From NCBI GenBank assembly GCA_022360055.1, contig JAKSDO010000036.1, positions 57,247 through 121,246 of the forward strand: 64,000 bases of DNA. Reading direction: 5' to 3'. Of the stretch, positions 43,647 to 53,465 are shown one piece after another. This DNA is from Cytophagales bacterium. Its GTDB lineage: Bacteria > Bacteroidota > Bacteroidia > Cytophagales > Cyclobacteriaceae. A program made the translations under genes and the position numbers. The notes beneath the pieces were generated by a model that was given only the letters and a program-made list of their open reading frames with translations, searched no databases and was not told the origin of the DNA. Position 1 is the stretch's first letter. Every line of letters begins with the position of its first letter.

Positions 43647-44326
43647 TTGGTATGTGTATTAAATTTATACCCCATTCCATAGATCGTATTTATATAATCG
43701 CCACCGCCTTCCAGGATTATTTTCTTTCTTAAATTCTTTATATGCTGATAGACAAAGTCGAAAGAGTCGTAGAAATCCGCATGATCGCCCCAGAGATGTT
43801 CGGCGATTGACTGTTTGGTTACCACGCGATTTTGATTTGAGATAAAATACACCAGGAGTTCATATTCTTTTTTTGTGAGCTCCAGGGAGTTGCCCGAAAC
43901 GGATACTTCGCAGGCATCCGTGTCTATTTTGATCTCATTGCATTCCAAGAGTTTTTTGTTGTTGAAATTCTTTCTTCGATAGATTGCTTTTATCCGCGCG
44001 TTTAACTCCGACAGATGAAAAGGTTTTGTAATGTAATCGTCAGCTCCCAGGTCCAGGCCTTCAAGTTTATCTTCCAGAGAGTTTTTTGCCGAGGCGATCA
44101 GGATTCCGGCTTCCGAGGATTCGTCTTTCAGAGCCTTTAGGACATCCAGCCCGTTTCCGTCGGGGAGCATCAAATCCAGTATGATCACGTCATATTTAAA
44201 GGATATGATTTTATCAATGGCCTGATTATATGAGAATGCGGTTTCGCATATACTTCCCTCTTTTTCCAGATAGCTCCGGATATTTCTAGACAATTCGATA
44301 TTATCCTCGACAATTAGTATTTTCAC
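43643..44326 (-). CDS. OmpR-family response regulator
   Basis: A 227-residue regulator: receiver domain with acidic pair in LIVEDN, phospho-Asp in DVIILDLMLPDGNGLD (about residue 51), the Thr/Ser in GILIASAKN and the Lys in DYITKPFHLSELNAR; then a winged-helix DNA-binding domain (LELTKKEYELLVYFI, HIKNLRKKI, IYGMGYKFN). It is the first gene of a two-gene operon with the kinase. It is divergent from the giant surface protein gene at 44514 (187 bp), which could be a target. Confidence 0.95.
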   Translation of the reverse strand: MKILIVEDNIELSRNIRSYLEKEGSICETAFSYNQAIDKIISFKYDVIILDLMLPDGNGLDVLKALKDESSEAGILIASAKNSLEDKLEGLDLGADDYITKPFHLSELNARIKAIYRRKNFNNKKLLECNEIKIDTDACEVSVSGNSLELTKKEYELLVYFISNQNRVVTKQSIAEHLWGDHADFYDSFDFVYQHIKNLRKKIILEGGGDYINTIYGMGYKFNTHTK

Positions 44327-44351
44327 GCGGAAGAAATTGATATTATGCAGA

Positions 44352-44385
44352 TAAATATACCATTCATAAAATTACGCCGCCAAAA
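44352..44385 (-). promoter_or_regulatory. Candidate promoter for the response regulator operon
   Basis: On the minus strand TTTTG (44381-44385) precedes TATATTTA (44352-44359) by 21 bp; the latter is one base off TAnnTTTG. It sits 26 bp before the start codon. Weak. Confidence 0.3.
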
Positions 44386-44416
44386 GTAGAAAACCATTTT
44401 GAAGATATTCTGAAGA

Positions 44417-44445
44417 TTTGCATTATTGAATGATTTGTAGATTTT
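44417..44445 (+). promoter_or_regulatory. Candidate promoter for the giant surface protein
   Basis: TTTG (44417-44420), 17-bp spacer, TAGATTTT (44438-44445), one base off TAnnTTTG. It lies 68 bp before the start codon at 44514. Confidence 0.35.
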
Positions 44446-44513
44446 CCCTTTTTTCGGCCTCGAATTATTTGTAATTTTTCTAGCGTGAAAAGAACAGGAC
44501 CATTACTTTATCT

Positions 44514-47500
44514 ATGAAGGCGCTTTTTAATCTTTCCGTATTCGTTTTAATTGTTGGAAATTTCACCCCGGCAATAAGTCAGGGTTTTGAAGTTTCCGGG
44601 ACCGTTCTCGACGCCGAATCCGGACAACCGATCCCCTTTGCAAACATCGCCATCAAGGACATCTACAAGGGAACGGCAAGCAACGAACTCGGTGAATTTT
44701 CTTTTAAAGCAGACAGCCTTCCAATCGTGCTTGTGGTTTCACATCTGAGTTACGAGCCTTTGGAAATCGAGGTGACCGGTCCCGAACTTTTGACGGTTGA
44801 ACTGAAACCCGGGAAACTATTGATGAGCGAATTGGTCATCAAAGGGAAAGGAAACAACCAGTTCGCCTACAACCTCATAGCAAAAGCGTACAATAATATT
44901 ACGAGTCAATCTTATAAGAGCCAGTACGGTAAAGCTTTTTACAGGCAAATTTCCAAAAACGGGGAGGAGTATTCCGAGTTGTACGAGATCTTCTACGATA
45001 CCCGGTACACGTTGAATGGCGTCGAAGACTGGGCCATACAGGAAGGCAGATATGCCTTGAAGTTATCCACGGCCGATTCCTTTATTTACAACAAGAACTT
45101 TACACTCATGGTCCGGCTACTCACCATAGTGCAGCCCAAGACCGAGGATCTCATCATGCCTGTAAGCGAACATGTGCATGAACAGTATGATCTTGACCTC
45201 GAACAGATGCTCTCGGTAAACAACCGGGAAGTAGCCCGGATCAGATTCACCAAAAAGGAATATGTGAAATTACCTGCGATGGAGGGCGTAATTTCCATAG
45301 ATGTGAAATCCGGCAATGTGCTCAAAATTCAGGGGAAAATTGTGAATGACAACTTGAAATTTATCACGTTAAAGAGCGAAACCGGTTCCTGGAAAAATTA
45401 TAATGTCACCTTCGAAATTGGTTTCAAGCCCTTGGATGATGAACTGTTGGCGCTGGACTATATGCGTCTGGGCCAGAATTTTGATTATTATCAGGATGAT
45501 GTATTTGTAAGCAAGGTCGAAACGAGATCCTTCCTCTCTTACTATGAGTATTACAAACCGCCCAAACGGAAAAAGCTTGGGGGGAGATTGCTGAGGTTTA
45601 ATGAAAGCGATTCGGAAGTATTGGATAACATCGGGTACAATCAATCATTTTGGGATGAAAACATTATCGTAAAACGAACGCCTCTGGAGGCCAGCGTCAT
45701 AGCATCTTTCGAAGAGGAACGGGCCTTCGGCTCGATCTATTTAAATAACAAAAACCAGATCGTACTTGAAGATTACGAAATCGACAGCGATCCGTTTATC
45801 GTTCGCATCCGGGAGCAGTTGAAAAAGTACTATTTGCCGAAAAACGGAGAAAAGGTATATCTCCACCTGGACAAACCCTATTATGCATCCGGGGAGCGGG
45901 CATGGTTGAAAGCATATGTTGTAAATATGGCGAGTAATGCTCCGGTGAAGGGAGAAACGGTTTTAAATGTTGATCTTCTTTCGCCGGATGGGGGTGTGGC
46001 CTTATCCGGAAGGGTATATACCGGGAATGGATTTGGACATGCGCAAATTGACCTGCCATCCGACCTGGAATCGGGGGCGTATGTTTTGAGAGCGCATACG
46101 GATAAAATGAAGGGTTTCCGCCCCCTGCACTTTCGTACAAAACTGGAAATCTACAACCCTTCTCCCGGGAACCGGGAATTTGCAAAAGGCGCAGTTGACA
46201 GCGTAAACGCCATAATGTATTTTCCGGAAGGAGGGAAGCTTATTGAGTCTATGCCGACGCAGATCGGTTTTTTGGCAAAGAACCGGTTCGGGGACCCGAT
46301 GGCAATCAAAGGAAGGTTAATCGGCGAGGACGGCAGACAGGTTTCCGTTCTTAAAAGTGGCCCCGGTGGCCCGGGCAGTATTTTTATTATGCCCAGATCG
46401 GACTTTACGTACTATCCCATGATATCCTCGCATGAGATCGACAGAAACGAGTTCCCTGAAGTTGAAAAAACAGGATATGTTGTCATGATCAATAACCTGA
46501 AACCGAATACGATCGATGTTTCGGTAAGGGGATCTGCAAAATTTGAGGGCGATAAATTCTACCTGTTGGTGATCTCGAACGGTGTTTTATACGACCGGAG
46601 AATTGGGAGCCTGACTCGCGGACTGTACAAAACAGAGATTCCAAAGGCGAATTTGCCGGGTGGAATTTCACAGATTTTACTTGTAGACGAGTCCGGGGCG
46701 GTTCAATGCAAGCGACTGGTCTTCCTGAATCAGCCGGAAGAAGTTGTGGTCAACTATTATTTGGCAAAGAAAGAGTTTAGGAAAAGGGAGCGGATAGATC
46801 TCGTGCTGGACCTGCAGGATCAAAATGGAAAATCAGTAAATAACGCCAGTATATCTGTGTCCGTTACAGATAAGGACAAGGTTTTTAGAGGCGAAGATGA
46901 AAGAAATATAAGAAGCTATCTTAGCCTGGGTTATTTGACCGATCATCTGTTCAAACATGAAGGAGATCTCTTTAATCATGATCGTGAAACACTTAAAAAC
47001 CTGGATTTCCTGATGCTCAGTCAACAGTCTGTGGTACCCCAGATCGCTTCTTTTGACACGCTCCGGGACATGTCCGGCGATTACCGGGATCGCATCCAAA
47101 AAACAGGGGTGTCCGGCATTGCAACCGATGCAAAAACAGGCGACCCGATAAGTGATGGCGTGTTAAAGATGATTTCTTTCCCGGACCCGTCCATGGGATT
47201 TATATACGCAAAAACCGATACCTCCGGTAGATTCAGGCTGGATCAGAACGTATTCGGGGATTCCGTAGAGATGGTGGTAATCGCCTTCGATCGAAGGGGT
47301 AAAACCAGGAAGACGAATATTGCTTTTGAGAAACAGGGAGAAATGATCAAACCCGAAGGATTTATCTCGGAAACGGTTGAGATGCCTAAAAGGGGTAGGG
47401 AGTATATTGAAATGCGGCAACGGGAAATGGGTGAAATGGAGGCATCCCAACCGGAAGAAATGATGACCGGACTGAAGCAGAGCTTCGAAATGCAGACACT

Positions 47501-48188
47501 GACCGGGAGGCCCGATTTCAACATCAAACCGGACGGAAAACAAAAGGAGGCGGAAAATCTTCTCGACTTGTTTTACGACCGGTTCCCGGGGATCGCGATT
47601 TCGGGAAGAGGCGCAGAAGCAAAAGTGCAGGTCAAAGGCAGGCGCGGGACTCCCCTGGTACTGTATGACGGACTTACAATCCGGGATTATATTGAAATGG
47701 CCGCGGAGGAACCTTTCACGAATTCACTGTCGTTAACCTCCACAGCGAAATTCCTGGCCGGCCTAAAACCTGCCGAAGTTGCCCGCATAGAAATTTTTAA
47801 AGATAATGGCCGTATTTCGGAATACTTTGACGATTCATACGATGGCATAATTTGTATTTATTCTATGCCGGGAACGAATAAGATGATGATGCCCGGCAAG
47901 AACGGCTTTGCGCTTGCACGGCATACCGGATTTGTTTATCCCGAAAAATTTATTGCTCCGGAGTATTTGAGCCGCAACAATGAAATATTCACTCCTGATT
48001 CGAGAACAACACTGTATTGGAACCCTGAGATAAAAACAAACCGAAGAGGCAGGGCCAAAATTGGCTTTTACAATTCCGATGATGCGAGGAATTTACAGAT
48101 CTGTATCGAAGGAATTACCTCCGACGGGATACCGATATTTGATATTTATGAGATTGGACGGGATTCAAAGCGCGAGCGATTGAACTGA
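44514..48188 (+). CDS. Giant exported chimera: carboxypeptidase-regulatory, MG2-like and TonB-plug-like domains
   Basis: A 1224-residue exported protein (signal peptide to about AISQ). Residues about 24-105 are a CarboxypepD_reg-like beta-sandwich (VSGTVLDAESGQPIPFANI, SNELGEFSFK). A middle region (105-420) is unlike anything I can name. About 450-560 resembles an alpha-2-macroglobulin MG2 domain (VYLHLDKPYYASGERAWLKAY), with further beta domains to 850. Another regulatory-like domain begins with GVSGIATDAKTGDPISDG near 865. About 1030-1130 resembles a TonB-receptor plug (DLFYDRFPGIAISGRG, PLVLYDGLTIRD, VARIEIFKDNG), but no beta-barrel follows; it ends in another beta region. It is likely periplasmic or surface-exposed. 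It is divergent from the two-component operon. Confidence 0.8.
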   Translation: MKALFNLSVFVLIVGNFTPAISQGFEVSGTVLDAESGQPIPFANIAIKDIYKGTASNELGEFSFKADSLPIVLVVSHLSYEPLEIEVTGPELLTVELKPGKLLMSELVIKGKGNNQFAYNLIAKAYNNITSQSYKSQYGKAFYRQISKNGEEYSELYEIFYDTRYTLNGVEDWAIQEGRYALKLSTADSFIYNKNFTLMVRLLTIVQPKTEDLIMPVSEHVHEQYDLDLEQMLSVNNREVARIRFTKKEYVKLPAMEGVISIDVKSGNVLKIQGKIVNDNLKFITLKSETGSWKNYNVTFEIGFKPLDDELLALDYMRLGQNFDYYQDDVFVSKVETRSFLSYYEYYKPPKRKKLGGRLLRFNESDSEVLDNIGYNQSFWDENIIVKRTPLEASVIASFEEERAFGSIYLNNKNQIVLEDYEIDSDPFIVRIREQLKKYYLPKNGEKVYLHLDKPYYASGERAWLKAYVVNMASNAPVKGETVLNVDLLSPDGGVALSGRVYTGNGFGHAQIDLPSDLESGAYVLRAHTDKMKGFRPLHFRTKLEIYNPSPGNREFAKGAVDSVNAIMYFPEGGKLIESMPTQIGFLAKNRFGDPMAIKGRLIGEDGRQVSVLKSGPGGPGSIFIMPRSDFTYYPMISSHEIDRNEFPEVEKTGYVVMINNLKPNTIDVSVRGSAKFEGDKFYLLVISNGVLYDRRIGSLTRGLYKTEIPKANLPGGISQILLVDESGAVQCKRLVFLNQPEEVVVNYYLAKKEFRKRERIDLVLDLQDQNGKSVNNASISVSVTDKDKVFRGEDERNIRSYLSLGYLTDHLFKHEGDLFNHDRETLKNLDFLMLSQQSVVPQIASFDTLRDMSGDYRDRIQKTGVSGIATDAKTGDPISDGVLKMISFPDPSMGFIYAKTDTSGRFRLDQNVFGDSVEMVVIAFDRRGKTRKTNIAFEKQGEMIKPEGFISETVEMPKRGREYIEMRQREMGEMEASQPEEMMTGLKQSFEMQTLTGRPDFNIKPDGKQKEAENLLDLFYDRFPGIAISGRGAEAKVQVKGRRGTPLVLYDGLTIRDYIEMAAEEPFTNSLSLTSTAKFLAGLKPAEVARIEIFKDNGRISEYFDDSYDGIICIYSMPGTNKMMMPGKNGFALARHTGFVYPEKFIAPEYLSRNNEIFTPDSRTTLYWNPEIKTNRRGRAKIGFYNSDDARNLQICIEGITSDGIPIFDIYEIGRDSKRERLN

Positions 48189-48322
48189 CCGGTGCGCGAA
48201 TAATTCAGGTATTTAATGAAGTTTTTTTTCGCGTATATTTTTTACCTAAGTTATAATGGCTTATCTTTTGCCCTTACACTCGGAACGAGTAGATTTTTTC
48301 AAAATTAAATGTAGCGGATATT

Positions 48323-49558
48323 TTGGATTCAAAAGCCAATCAAACGTTGACCCAGGCTCAGCCCACACGCGCCAAGGAGCGCGTCGTATTTCTGGATGTG
48401 CTCCGAGGATTTGCACTCGTAGGTATTCTGTTTGCAAACATTTTGAGCTGGAGCGGCATAAAGTTCATACCCTATGAAGATATCATCGAACTCGGCAATG
48501 CGAAGGTCGACCGGGAGCTGTACCAGTATCTGAAGTTTTTTGTAGATACTAAGTTTTATACGCTTTTTTCATTGTTGTTCGGAGTGGGATTTTACCTACA
48601 GATCGCAAAGAACAGGGATAATCCTTCGTTCCCGAAATTGTATATGAAACGATTGTCTCTATTGCTTTTGATCGGTTTGTGTCATGCGCTGGTGTGGTCC
48701 GGCGATATTTTGATGCTTTATGCCCTGATGGGAATGGTCTTACTGGCTTTGAGAAAAATTCCAATATCGAAAGCCCTGGGGCTTGGACTCTCTTTTTATT
48801 TTCTCCCGATTGTTCTGGACATCGTTTATATGTACACCTTTGTGCCGGATCTGCCGGCATTGGCGAAGACGGCCTTGAAGGTATATCCGGATGTTTCTCC
48901 CGAAGAGGTCGTAACCGCATTTCAGAGCGAGAAGTTATCCATGGTCTTTGACATCAATTTTCACAATGTGCTTTGGAGATGGTATGATTTTATTCCTTCC
49001 GGCAGGCCTCTGAAAGTATTGGGATTATTCTTTCTCGGTTATTTTCTCTATTCCAGGGATTTTTTTACAATCCATGCTAAAAAGTGGAAGTGGATTGCCG
49101 TGTTTTTGTCTGTCGGGCTGATTTTTACAAGCCTGACCATGGTTTTAAAAGGCAGTGTTGCATCCTTTTCAAAAGACTGGGTCGACCTGTTTGATAAATT
49201 AATTCACGAAATTGGCCAGTTGTCACTTAGCTTGTCCTATGTCTGTATTCTTTCCAGGCTGGTGGATACGTTTCCAAAGTTTTTTGCCTTTACATGGCTT
49301 AAAAATTATGGACGCATGTCGCTTACTTCGTATCTCGGGCATACCTTTTTCGGGATCCTGGCATTCTATCCGATAATCGCTTGGGAATATTTCGGAATGT
49401 TGACCCTGGAACAGGTATTTTACATGGCGATATTGATTTTGGCCGTCCAACTCCTGATAAGCAATCTGTGGTTTGTATTTTTCAGCTTCGGGCCGGTAGA
49501 ATGGCTGTGGAGATGCGCCACATTTGGCAAGTGGTTTCCGATTAAGAAAAAAAAATAA
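48323..49558 (+). CDS. DUF418 family membrane protein (YeiB-like)
   Basis: A 411-residue polytopic membrane protein. The N-terminal RVVFLDVLRGFALVGILFAN is the DUF418/heparan-alpha-glucosaminide-acyltransferase-like opening; SLLFGVGFYLQI, GDILMLYALMGMVLL and the C-terminal WLKNYGRMSLTSYLGHTFFG and FGPVEWLWRCATFGK motifs are the DUF418 hallmark. The start is uncertain: the only early in-frame initiator is TTG at 48323, and no ATG precedes the family region. Possible role in acyl transfer or small-molecule transport; unestablished. It converges with the MDR oxidoreductase across a hairpin. Confidence 0.88.
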   Translation: MDSKANQTLTQAQPTRAKERVVFLDVLRGFALVGILFANILSWSGIKFIPYEDIIELGNAKVDRELYQYLKFFVDTKFYTLFSLLFGVGFYLQIAKNRDNPSFPKLYMKRLSLLLLIGLCHALVWSGDILMLYALMGMVLLALRKIPISKALGLGLSFYFLPIVLDIVYMYTFVPDLPALAKTALKVYPDVSPEEVVTAFQSEKLSMVFDINFHNVLWRWYDFIPSGRPLKVLGLFFLGYFLYSRDFFTIHAKKWKWIAVFLSVGLIFTSLTMVLKGSVASFSKDWVDLFDKLIHEIGQLSLSLSYVCILSRLVDTFPKFFAFTWLKNYGRMSLTSYLGHTFFGILAFYPIIAWEYFGMLTLEQVFYMAILILAVQLLISNLWFVFFSFGPVEWLWRCATFGKWFPIKKKK

Positions 49559-49595
49559 CCCGGACGGTTCATTTCAATTCCCGTCATTGTCCGGG
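49550..49595 (-). terminator. Terminator of the MDR oxidoreductase gene
   Basis: Minus-strand reading: CCCGGAC, 23-nt loop, GTCCGGG, TTA then a run of T. The T-run overlaps the last Lys codons of the convergent DUF418 gene. An inner GACGG/CCGTC pairing is an alternative fold. Confidence 0.6.
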
Positions 49596-49670
49596 AAAGT
49601 TACTTCCCGATATGTGTTTCATGACGGTCTGTGAGAAACATGCCGCAGGGCGAAAGGATTTTCTCTCCCG

Positions 49671-50660
49671 TCAACTTTTCAATCCCGGCTGAACGAGCAC
49701 TTTACCCGCGGTCATCCTTTCAAGATAAAGGGATATGCCGTCGTAGGCTTCTTCGAGCGAAACGCGCTTTTGGATTTTAGTCTGGTGTTCTTCCGCGATC
49801 AGGTTTTGTATTTTGCGGAACATTCTTAGCATTTTGGGAACAGACTGGCGTGAGATCCATTCCGAAGCCCAAAAGCCACTGATTTTTTTGCTTTCAAAGA
49901 TGAGTTTTCCGGGGTGGGTTTGGACAGGTTGTTCGGAAAGCCCTCCATATACCATAACTTCGCCTCCGTGCGGAAGCGCGTCCATGAGTTCGAACGTACT
50001 GTGACCGGCAATGGCGTCAAAGGCAAGGGTCACATTCAATTGTGAAAATATTCTCGATAATTCATCCGAATAGGTTTTCGAGGAACTGTCAACGACATAT
50101 CTTGCGCCCTGAGACTTCAGCAGTTCCACCTGATCTTTTCGGCGGACGATGTTTACGACGGGCAGATTTTTTTCCGCGCACACATGATTCATGAGCTGCC
50201 CCAGCGCGCTGGCGGCAGCCGTATTGGCAATGGCCCTGTGTCCGCCTTTTTTTGCTATGTCGAGCATGGCCATGACAGATACCGGATTTACCAAAAGCAT
50301 GGATCCCTGCTCCAGGCTTACATTTTTTTTGAGCGGAATTACCATCCTGCTCTTGGTGACCATATAATCCGCCCAGGTTCCGTTTCCGTCGACCGGCGCA
50401 AAACAGGCGACAGGTTTGCCCAATAATCTTTTCGACATAAAATCATGACCCGAGCCCACAACCTTCCCGCTGGCTTCAAATCCGGGGATCACGGGTAATG
50501 GCTTTTTTGTGGAGTACATGCCTTTCAAAAAACTGTTGTCGGACGGATTTACAGGCGAGCTGTGAATTTGAATAAGCACTTCACCTTTCCCTGGCGTCGG
50601 AACTTCGGCTTGCATGACTTCGGGCCTTGTATTAAAGGCATTCAGAATCAGGGCGTTCAT
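49671..50660 (-). CDS. MDR-superfamily NAD(P)H-dependent oxidoreductase (quinone oxidoreductase-like)
   Basis: A 329-residue medium-chain dehydrogenase: GroES-like N-terminal domain (GEVLIQIHSSPVNPSDNSFLKG, VIPGFEASGKVVGSG) and a Rossmann domain with a noncanonical dinucleotide stretch ANTAAASALGQLMNHVC in place of GxGxxG, then VVDSSSKTY and LAFDAIAGHST. The catalytic and structural zinc cysteines of alcohol dehydrogenases are missing, so it is a zinc-independent quinone oxidoreductase/enoyl reductase type. The start at 50660 (MNALIL) is the usual family start; 50696 would add 12 residues. It is divergent from the S41 protease (245 bp). Confidence 0.85.
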   Translation of the reverse strand: MNALILNAFNTRPEVMQAEVPTPGKGEVLIQIHSSPVNPSDNSFLKGMYSTKKPLPVIPGFEASGKVVGSGHDFMSKRLLGKPVACFAPVDGNGTWADYMVTKSRMVIPLKKNVSLEQGSMLLVNPVSVMAMLDIAKKGGHRAIANTAAASALGQLMNHVCAEKNLPVVNIVRRKDQVELLKSQGARYVVDSSSKTYSDELSRIFSQLNVTLAFDAIAGHSTFELMDALPHGGEVMVYGGLSEQPVQTHPGKLIFESKKISGFWASEWISRQSVPKMLRMFRKIQNLIAEEHQTKIQKRVSLEEAYDGISLYLERMTAGKVLVQPGLKS

Positions 50661-50905
50661 CGTTTGCGGCAGGTTTGATCCCGGAATTGTTTTCATGAGT
50701 TCGATTGAGAATTCGTAATAATTTCTGCGCTCGCAGACCTGACAAACTCCGTTCAGTGTCTTTGCGCAAACATATCGGATTTTTTATACAAAAAACAATA
50801 TCAAAAATAAAGGAATGCAAGTTAAACCTTTTGGATTATTTATTGTCAAAAACTGGTACAGTTTATGTGGCAGATCCGCATGTTGTTTTGTTAGAATACA
50901 TTGCT

Positions 50906-52318
50906 ATGAAATCATTTAAATTAGACCGCCTGACTTTCATTGTATCGATCGTCCTGTTTTTTGCCTGCTCCAAAGTAGATGATGTTGTCCCGGTAGATGA
51001 TCAGACTTCGATTTTACCCGACGTAGGCAATGAGGCCGAAAACATTCCTCAATGGATCTACGATGAGATGTCATTCTTTTATTTCTGGGATTCCGGCTTA
51101 CCCGAAAACGAGCCGACAGGTTCCGAAGATCCGGAAGACTATTTTTACAGCCTTCTGAATAACAGCGATAAGTTTTCATACATTTCCGATGATGCGGAAG
51201 CCATAAAGGAGGAAATTAGCGGGACTATTATCGCCATGGGATTTTCACCAGCCTACGGGGTTTTTACGAACAACAACAATTTGTTCGCTGTGGTAGAATA
51301 CGTTTATCCCGATTCTCCGGCGAATAAAGCCGGATTAGAACGCGGCGATATTATTCTGAAGATTAACGGGGAAGATTTGAACCAAAGCAATTTTCAGGAG
51401 CTCGGTTCCAACGAGGGATTCTCGGTTACGCTTGGTAACTATAACGGCCGTAATATTATCCCTACCGACGAAATTGTCACCATCAATACCGGGGTAATCG
51501 AGCTCGACCCTGTCATTCATTACGAAGTAAAAGATCGGAACGGCATTAAGGTCGGGTACCTGGTTTTTGTGGATTTTATCTCCGGTAAAAATGACAAATG
51601 GTTAAACAGCCTGGACAACGCTTTAAGCGAAATGAAAGCCGAAGGGATTACCGAACTTATTTTAGACTTAAGATATAATCCCGGAGGCGAGGTGGTCGTC
51701 GCCGAATATCTTGCGAGTTCGCTGGCGCCACCGGGCGTTGTGAGCAATAACGAAGTATTGGTTCGATACGAATACAACGACAACCTGTACGATTATTTCC
51801 TGTCCAGGCAGGGAGAGAATTCGCCCAATCTGGTTTCCAGATTCCAACCCGCGAAGCACAACCTGAATTTAAGCGACATTTATGTCCTGACCACCGGCAG
51901 TACGGCATCGGCAAGTGAGCTTGTAATAAACGGCTTGCGGCCTTATATGAATGTGACAATGATCGGCGAACCGACGTTTGGCAAGTTTTACGGTTCTTAT
52001 GTCCTTTTTGATCAAAATGATCCTCCAAAGCACAATTGGGCAATTGCGCCGGTTGTGCTCAAGTACGCAAATGCCAACGGTGTGACCGACTTTGTGAATG
52101 GCCTCCAGCCCGACGTATTTCTCCAGGATGACCTGCTGAGCGCAAGGGATTTTGGCGATGAGACCGACCCGATGTTATCCGCCGCGCTATCGCTGATTGC
52201 GGGAGACGGCATATCCGGTGCAAAAACCGGTACCGGCCGGTTGTACGAACCGGTTTACGACCTTGACAGGATCAATCGAAAGAACATCTTTCAAAGCGGG
52301 CTTCCGGCGGTCGAATAA
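50906..52318 (+). CDS. S41 family C-terminal processing peptidase-like lipoprotein with PDZ
   Basis: A 470-residue lipoprotein; the ATG at 50906 gives signal peptide plus lipobox (VLFFAC). An N-terminal helical region (IPQWIYDEMSFFYFW) is typical of Bacteroidota S41 members, then a PDZ domain about 110-200 (YPDSPANKAGLERGDIILKI), and the peptidase core: VGYLVFVDFISGKND, LILDLRYNPGGEVVVAEYLAS, TTGSTASASELVINGL (catalytic Ser region) and IGEPTFGKFYGS (Lys). It probably trims exported proteins in the periplasm. An in-frame extension to 50705 covers intergenic-like sequence and is rejected. Its stop directly abuts the convergent mobA stop with no spacer. Confidence 0.92.
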   Translation: MKSFKLDRLTFIVSIVLFFACSKVDDVVPVDDQTSILPDVGNEAENIPQWIYDEMSFFYFWDSGLPENEPTGSEDPEDYFYSLLNNSDKFSYISDDAEAIKEEISGTIIAMGFSPAYGVFTNNNNLFAVVEYVYPDSPANKAGLERGDIILKINGEDLNQSNFQELGSNEGFSVTLGNYNGRNIIPTDEIVTINTGVIELDPVIHYEVKDRNGIKVGYLVFVDFISGKNDKWLNSLDNALSEMKAEGITELILDLRYNPGGEVVVAEYLASSLAPPGVVSNNEVLVRYEYNDNLYDYFLSRQGENSPNLVSRFQPAKHNLNLSDIYVLTTGSTASASELVINGLRPYMNVTMIGEPTFGKFYGSYVLFDQNDPPKHNWAIAPVVLKYANANGVTDFVNGLQPDVFLQDDLLSARDFGDETDPMLSAALSLIAGDGISGAKTGTGRLYEPVYDLDRINRKNIFQSGLPAVE

Positions 52319-53419
52319 CTATGTCGATCCGCTCGCAGGATTGTTTCGGATGCTTTCCAGCACTTTTTCGAGGTCTTCCGGGCTGTTGGCATTCAGCAGC
52401 ACCCGGGGATCCGCCGGCGTTAAAATCTCCGTCCTGGAATTTATGAGCACTTTCCTGGGACAGGAATACCCCAGCGAAAGAAAATGAAGCAGTTCCTGGT
52501 AAGCTTTTGGTTCCCAGATGGTCAGTAAAGGATCCGGAAACCCGGTTTCCTCATTGAAAAATGCCGTGGCCATATTCGAGGGATTTCTGCTTTCGATCAA
52601 TTGAGAAATCGCCTTTTGATCGACCAGGGGAATGTCACAGGCCACCACGATCCAGGCATGGTTCGGATATTCGAGGAATGCGCTGAGAATAGCGCCGTAG
52701 GGACCTAATCCCAATATACGGTCCGGCAATACATCAAATCTTTGATCAAAGTCATTCGCCTGGTCCGGCCGACACGACATAAACGTTTTTTCCGTGAAAC
52801 CTTCCAGCATTTGATATACGTATTCGCGCTGGGGTAAGCCGTGGTAATCGATTAATCCCTTGTCTTTGCCCATTCGTTCGCTCTTGCCTCCGGCAAGTAC
52901 CAGTCCGTTAATTCTCGGGACGTTCAGGATCAACGTATCCCGGATAAGATCGGCTAACTTCCCGACCTCATCATAGTTGTAAATAGGTTGAATTTCCAGC
53001 TCCTTGCCCAGGTGTTTTTCCAGGTATTCCGGCAGGCGCGTCTCCTTATCTTTTCGAAGGATGGCTATCGGGCCGGTAATCTTTTCCAGTTTTTTTTCCA
53101 ATGGTTTCCGCTCATCAACAATTACGATTTGCATAGCGGCTTCAAAGTGGTTCCCGTTTACAAGGATCAAATCGTGCTCGTTGAAAAGCCTGTTTCGGGC
53201 ATATTGGTTTAGCGGTCCCGAAAAATCGATCCGGTTGAATTTTATTTTATCCGTGTACATAACATTCGCACCCGATTTAATCTGTCCCGGAATATCTTCT
53301 TCCTCGGTTTTATGATCCGCATCCACATATGCCAGCCGAAAGTCGCCGAGCCTCCGGAGAAGCATTCGGGCCAGCTCTTTTATTTCGCCGCAGGGCGTTC
53401 CCATGATTGCAATTTCCAT
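52319..53419 (-). CDS. mobA: MobA-like molybdenum cofactor guanylyltransferase with degenerate MobB-like N-terminus
   Basis: The C-terminal part (about residues 165-366) is a MobA-type nucleotidyltransferase: VLAGGKSERMGKDKGLIDYHG (split here as VLAGGKSERMGKDKG), the Asp motif VVACDIPLVDQKAI, and NANSPEDLEKV at the end, as in MobA. It attaches GMP to molybdopterin. Residues 1-150 start MEIAIMGTPCGEIKELARML, positioned like the P-loop of MobB, but the GxxGxGKT loop is absent, followed by AYVDADHK. The chosen ATG at 53419 fits that fold; the frame is open to 53494, which would overlap moaC by 29 bp with a low-complexity Lys/Thr leader. It follows moaC on the same strand. Confidence 0.85.
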   Translation of the reverse strand: MEIAIMGTPCGEIKELARMLLRRLGDFRLAYVDADHKTEEEDIPGQIKSGANVMYTDKIKFNRIDFSGPLNQYARNRLFNEHDLILVNGNHFEAAMQIVIVDERKPLEKKLEKITGPIAILRKDKETRLPEYLEKHLGKELEIQPIYNYDEVGKLADLIRDTLILNVPRINGLVLAGGKSERMGKDKGLIDYHGLPQREYVYQMLEGFTEKTFMSCRPDQANDFDQRFDVLPDRILGLGPYGAILSAFLEYPNHAWIVVACDIPLVDQKAISQLIESRNPSNMATAFFNEETGFPDPLLTIWEPKAYQELLHFLSLGYSCPRKVLINSRTEILTPADPRVLLNANSPEDLEKVLESIRNNPASGST

Positions 53420-53465
53420 CCTCCCGAAATTGCCTGTTTTGGTTTTTACGGTTTTACCGTGCTTC

